In this document: in pieces, positions 6,244 through 8,717 of the stretch
Layout: each line of letters opens with the position of its first letter
How positions within the stretch are numbered: the stretch's first letter is position 1
Assembly: GCA_934463115.1 (NCBI GenBank)
Contig: CAKSIN010000044.1
Span: forward strand, 1 to 8,717
From: an uncultured Clostridia bacterium
GTDB lineage: Bacteria; Bacillota; Clostridia; UMGS1810
Reading direction: 5' to 3'
DNA length: 8,717 bases
The notes under the pieces: model-generated
What the model was told of the DNA's origin: nothing
The model's database searches: none
Seen by the model: only the letters and a program-made list of their open reading frames with translations
Program-made: the position numbers and the translations under genes

Positions 6244-6267
6244 GTATATTTTCGTTTGCTATACCAA

Positions 6268-6296
6268 TTGTATTATGAGTCGATTTATGTTATAAT
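6268..6296 (+). promoter_or_regulatory. Extended -10 promoter of the SEC-C gene
   Basis: TATAAT (6291-6296) is preceded by the TG of an extended -10 element (6288-6289) and, after a 17-base spacer, by a weak -35 (TTGTAT, 6268-6273). Transcription should begin near 6303, leaving a leader of about 75 bases with no obvious structure. It shows the large gene has its own promoter and does not depend on the neighbouring catalase gene, which points the other way. Confidence 0.65.
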
Positions 6297-6378
6297 GTAA
6301 TAAAATATTTAAACTTTTAGTGGATTTGAAACTAGAAGAGGATGCATCAATTTTTAATACATATGTGGAGAGAATAGA

Positions 6379-8717
6379 ATGAAAATTGGAAGAAATGATC
6401 CGTGTCCTTGCGGCAGCGGTAAAAAGTATAAAAAATGTTGTTTGTTGAAAAACAGTGTTGTGGATAATAATAAATCATTTTTAGACACACTTCAATCGGA
6501 TTATAATCACTTAAAAACTATTGCTGAAAAACTATATAAACGCATAAATAAATATGCAATTGAAGATATAGTAAACGCTGTTTTTTGTCTTAATTCGTGG
6601 AGAAAAAATCGGTCTGCCCTTGCACAGAGTTTATCGTTAAATATGGTTATAGCTGACTTTGAATCTTTTGGAACATTGCACATTCAAAGTTATGAGCAGC
6701 TAACTAACTTTTACGAAGAAATAAAAGATCTTCTTGAAATCACAGTAATGGAAGATTATATAGTAGATGATTATGGTGAAGTGTTTATAAATCATATGGG
6801 TAAAACATATCCTATTATTATTGGTACTGGACATCAGCAGGTTTATGCTATGGTTAGATATCTTCAAGAACTCACAAGGGTTTCAAAACGTGAAGATGAG
6901 CTTAGAGAAATCTTAGAATATACAAAAATAATTGTTGACTCTACTACATCAGTAAATGACGCTAATACCGAAGATATAATTACTTATGAATTACCAACTG
7001 AAATGTTTTGGGATGCGATAATAAGACTATTCGATAATCCTCTGTTCAAAGCAACATATTCAAGGGTTTTTGATATCATGGGACATGATGATGGTCCTAT
7101 TGAGATGCGTCATTTTGTTAAGCATTCGGGTGTTATTTATCCGCTTTGGAATACATCGATTTTGGTCGATTATTACAAAATCCTATTAAATGTTTCATCA
7201 ACAGAAAACGTCGAAAAACATGAGCATTCTCTGATAGAATCGTTATTGGATGAATCCTTCAATTTTGCACCTAATTCTCCAAACAGAGTTTTGCTTTCTC
7301 CGTATATTGTTGATAAAGATACCAAGAAAAAAATTATTACAAAAGGATTGCTTTTTGCTGCTACAACAAAAAACTCTATTATATTAGTGATTGATGGCAA
7401 ATCGTTTGATAAAGAAACAAAATTGAAAGATTTAATAAATACAATAACAAAGATTAATTCACAAGATGGATTATGCCTATTGGAACCAATTTATAGAGCA
7501 GGGACTAGTGGTTGTTTTGGTCTCAATATAGAACCAAATAATAACATAACATACATTATGGTTGATTCATTTACTGATATTGCATCGCATTATTGTCGTT
7601 GCGAAGATGATTCTGTAGAGTTTTTTAGCTGTACAGCTTTAGATTTGCTATACTTTATAGGTTTTTCTGATAGTTTCGAGGAATTACAAGAATTCATTCG
7701 CTTTGATTTGTCGAACGAAACTCAAATTTTCTCTTTTGGAGGAAAAAGTAATTTGTTTCTGTGCTGGAAAAAGGCTTATCGCATGATTGCGGCAGGGGCG
7801 TTTGAATACGATTATATGAATGTTGATTTTAACGAAACAGAGAGATATACACTTTCATACTTCAAAGATTGTTTGGGTGAGTTCCCCAAAAATAATAGTG
7901 AACTCTTTTCGGATTCTTTAAATTGGAAAGCGTTACCCTTAGAAAATGGATATAACAAAGTTTTTAGAAAAGGCTGTCATGGTTTTGGTGGTGACGTGAA
8001 AAAATTGTGGGAAAATGGATATGTATTTTTGTCGCATAGTGTTGAATTAATGTCAGAAGATGATTTTGAACAATCAACACGAACTGCAGTAAATGTTATC
8101 AATGAGCTTAATCAACGCTTATTTGCAAGATATGCTGAACAAATAAGCTCATTTGATATTTTGCAAAATAAAACGCTACACATCCTATTTATACCATGGA
8201 GCTATGCATGCAAAAATCACAAAGATTCATTTTTGAAAGATTCGACAAGAACCGTTGTCTATAGTGATATGCGTATTGATTGCGATACGGTTATGATTCG
8301 ATTTAGCATTGAACCTCAAGTTCTCTTGGATTTAATCAAAAATTCCACGGACAGAACCGGAGAAAATACATATTTCAAAGAACTTATAAAACCACTCTCA
8401 AAACACAATCCAAATGAATATGAGAAACTTGAAAACAAATTGAATGAAGACGAACATTTAAAGAAAACAGTCGGCGTGTTTACAATAGAGCAATACTACT
8501 ATTTTTCTGACAAAGCTATTGATACAGAAATCAGTAAAATTGGTCTTACTAAGGCGAGAAAAGAAATAGCGAAGGCATGCTTCGAATCTGGTGCAAAACC
8601 AGGCAAATATATAGGGCGAGATGCGACAAAGATTATAAGAGGGATGCAAGCATCAGCGGTTAAAGCTTTCGAAAAACTGATATTAGAATTTGATCAATTT
8701 GATTTGCACTATAAAGC
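6379..8717 (+). CDS. Large SEC-C motif protein of unknown function (3' end beyond the window)
   Basis: An uninterrupted frame of 779 codons runs off the right edge without a stop. The start is fixed by GGAG (6367-6370), 8 bases before the ATG. Residues 6-21 (NDPCPCGSGKKYKKCC) are a textbook SEC-C zinc-binding motif with ligands C9, C11, C20 and C21, as found at the end of SecA and in many unrelated proteins, where it recruits protein or ribosome partners. Here it is N-terminal and fused to a large region I do not recognise. That region has mixed helical segments around residues 30-220, possible beta-rich stretches (GLLFAATTKNSIILVIDGKS, about 323-342), a C406-R-C408 pair, a glycine-rich patch G532-CHGFGG-D539, and a charged helical C-terminal part from about residue 670. 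No signal peptide, membrane segment, P-loop or known nuclease motif is visible. Base composition is clearly AT-richer than the left-hand genes (roughly a third GC by eye) with frequent AGA, ATA and TTA codons, suggesting acquisition. A defence or stress role is possible but unproven. Confidence 0.85.
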   Translation, partial: MKIGRNDPCPCGSGKKYKKCCLLKNSVVDNNKSFLDTLQSDYNHLKTIAEKLYKRINKYAIEDIVNAVFCLNSWRKNRSALAQSLSLNMVIADFESFGTLHIQSYEQLTNFYEEIKDLLEITVMEDYIVDDYGEVFINHMGKTYPIIIGTGHQQVYAMVRYLQELTRVSKREDELREILEYTKIIVDSTTSVNDANTEDIITYELPTEMFWDAIIRLFDNPLFKATYSRVFDIMGHDDGPIEMRHFVKHSGVIYPLWNTSILVDYYKILLNVSSTENVEKHEHSLIESLLDESFNFAPNSPNRVLLSPYIVDKDTKKKIITKGLLFAATTKNSIILVIDGKSFDKETKLKDLINTITKINSQDGLCLLEPIYRAGTSGCFGLNIEPNNNITYIMVDSFTDIASHYCRCEDDSVEFFSCTALDLLYFIGFSDSFEELQEFIRFDLSNETQIFSFGGKSNLFLCWKKAYRMIAAGAFEYDYMNVDFNETERYTLSYFKDCLGEFPKNNSELFSDSLNWKALPLENGYNKVFRKGCHGFGGDVKKLWENGYVFLSHSVELMSEDDFEQSTRTAVNVINELNQRLFARYAEQISSFDILQNKTLHILFIPWSYACKNHKDSFLKDSTRTVVYSDMRIDCDTVMIRFSIEPQVLLDLIKNSTDRTGENTYFKELIKPLSKHNPNEYEKLENKLNEDEHLKKTVGVFTIEQYYYFSDKAIDTEISKIGLTKARKEIAKACFESGAKPGKYIGRDATKIIRGMQASAVKAFEKLILEFDQFDLHYK

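Noticed and set aside
7381..7750. Two GKS tripeptides in the SEC-C protein as possible Walker A motifs
   Set aside because: Neither IDGKS (around residue 340) nor FGGKS (around 455) has the glycine required five positions before GKS.
1..8717. CRISPR arrays, tRNA or rRNA genes, transposase or integrase genes
   Set aside because: I saw no regularly spaced repeats, cloverleaf, rRNA sequence or recombinase motifs on either strand.

Overview
The window reads like a chromosomal segment of a Clostridia-type Firmicute (my guess is the Oscillospiraceae/Ruminococcaceae side; inference only). The grounds are a CotJC-like manganese catalase, a PucR/CdaR-type regulator, a TfoX-N protein, textbook TTGACA-N17-TATAAT promoters, purine-rich ribosome binding sites and hairpin terminators. 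The left two thirds have moderate GC, while the last 2.3 kb is clearly AT-richer.

Layout, left to right. Positions 1-109 hold a strongly structured inverted-repeat element closed by a perfect 13-bp stem, with no convincing gene in it. Positions 162-1850 (minus) are a tight three-gene operon: a TetR repressor, a GNAT acetyltransferase and a TfoX-N-domain protein. It is driven by a perfect consensus promoter carrying two copies of an 18-bp operator, one inside the -35/-10 spacer and one over the expected transcription start, so the TetR protein almost certainly represses its own operon. Positions 1921-2226 have no supported gene. Positions 2227-2689 (minus) are a second TetR-family gene that is broken by a frameshift and an internal deletion. 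Positions 2813-3268 (minus) encode a small heat-shock protein of the Hsp20 family, followed by a very stable rho-independent terminator.

A divergent AT-rich promoter region (3269-3510) separates hsp20 from a plus-strand pair: a PucR-like regulator (3511-4698) and a CorA-type divalent-cation transporter (4703-5548), which start only four bases apart from stop to start. A convergent hairpin at 5547-5593 separates this pair from a minus-strand CotJC-type di-manganese catalase (5605-6243). Hsp20, CorA and Mn-catalase together suggest a stress and metal homeostasis neighbourhood, although no shared regulation is visible.

From 6379 to the right edge runs one uninterrupted plus-strand frame of at least 779 codons with no stop inside the window. 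It starts with a canonical SEC-C zinc-binding motif and continues into a long region that I do not recognise. It has its own extended -10 promoter and a different base composition from its neighbours. It is the best candidate here for an accessory, possibly undescribed system, but its end and its partners lie outside the window.
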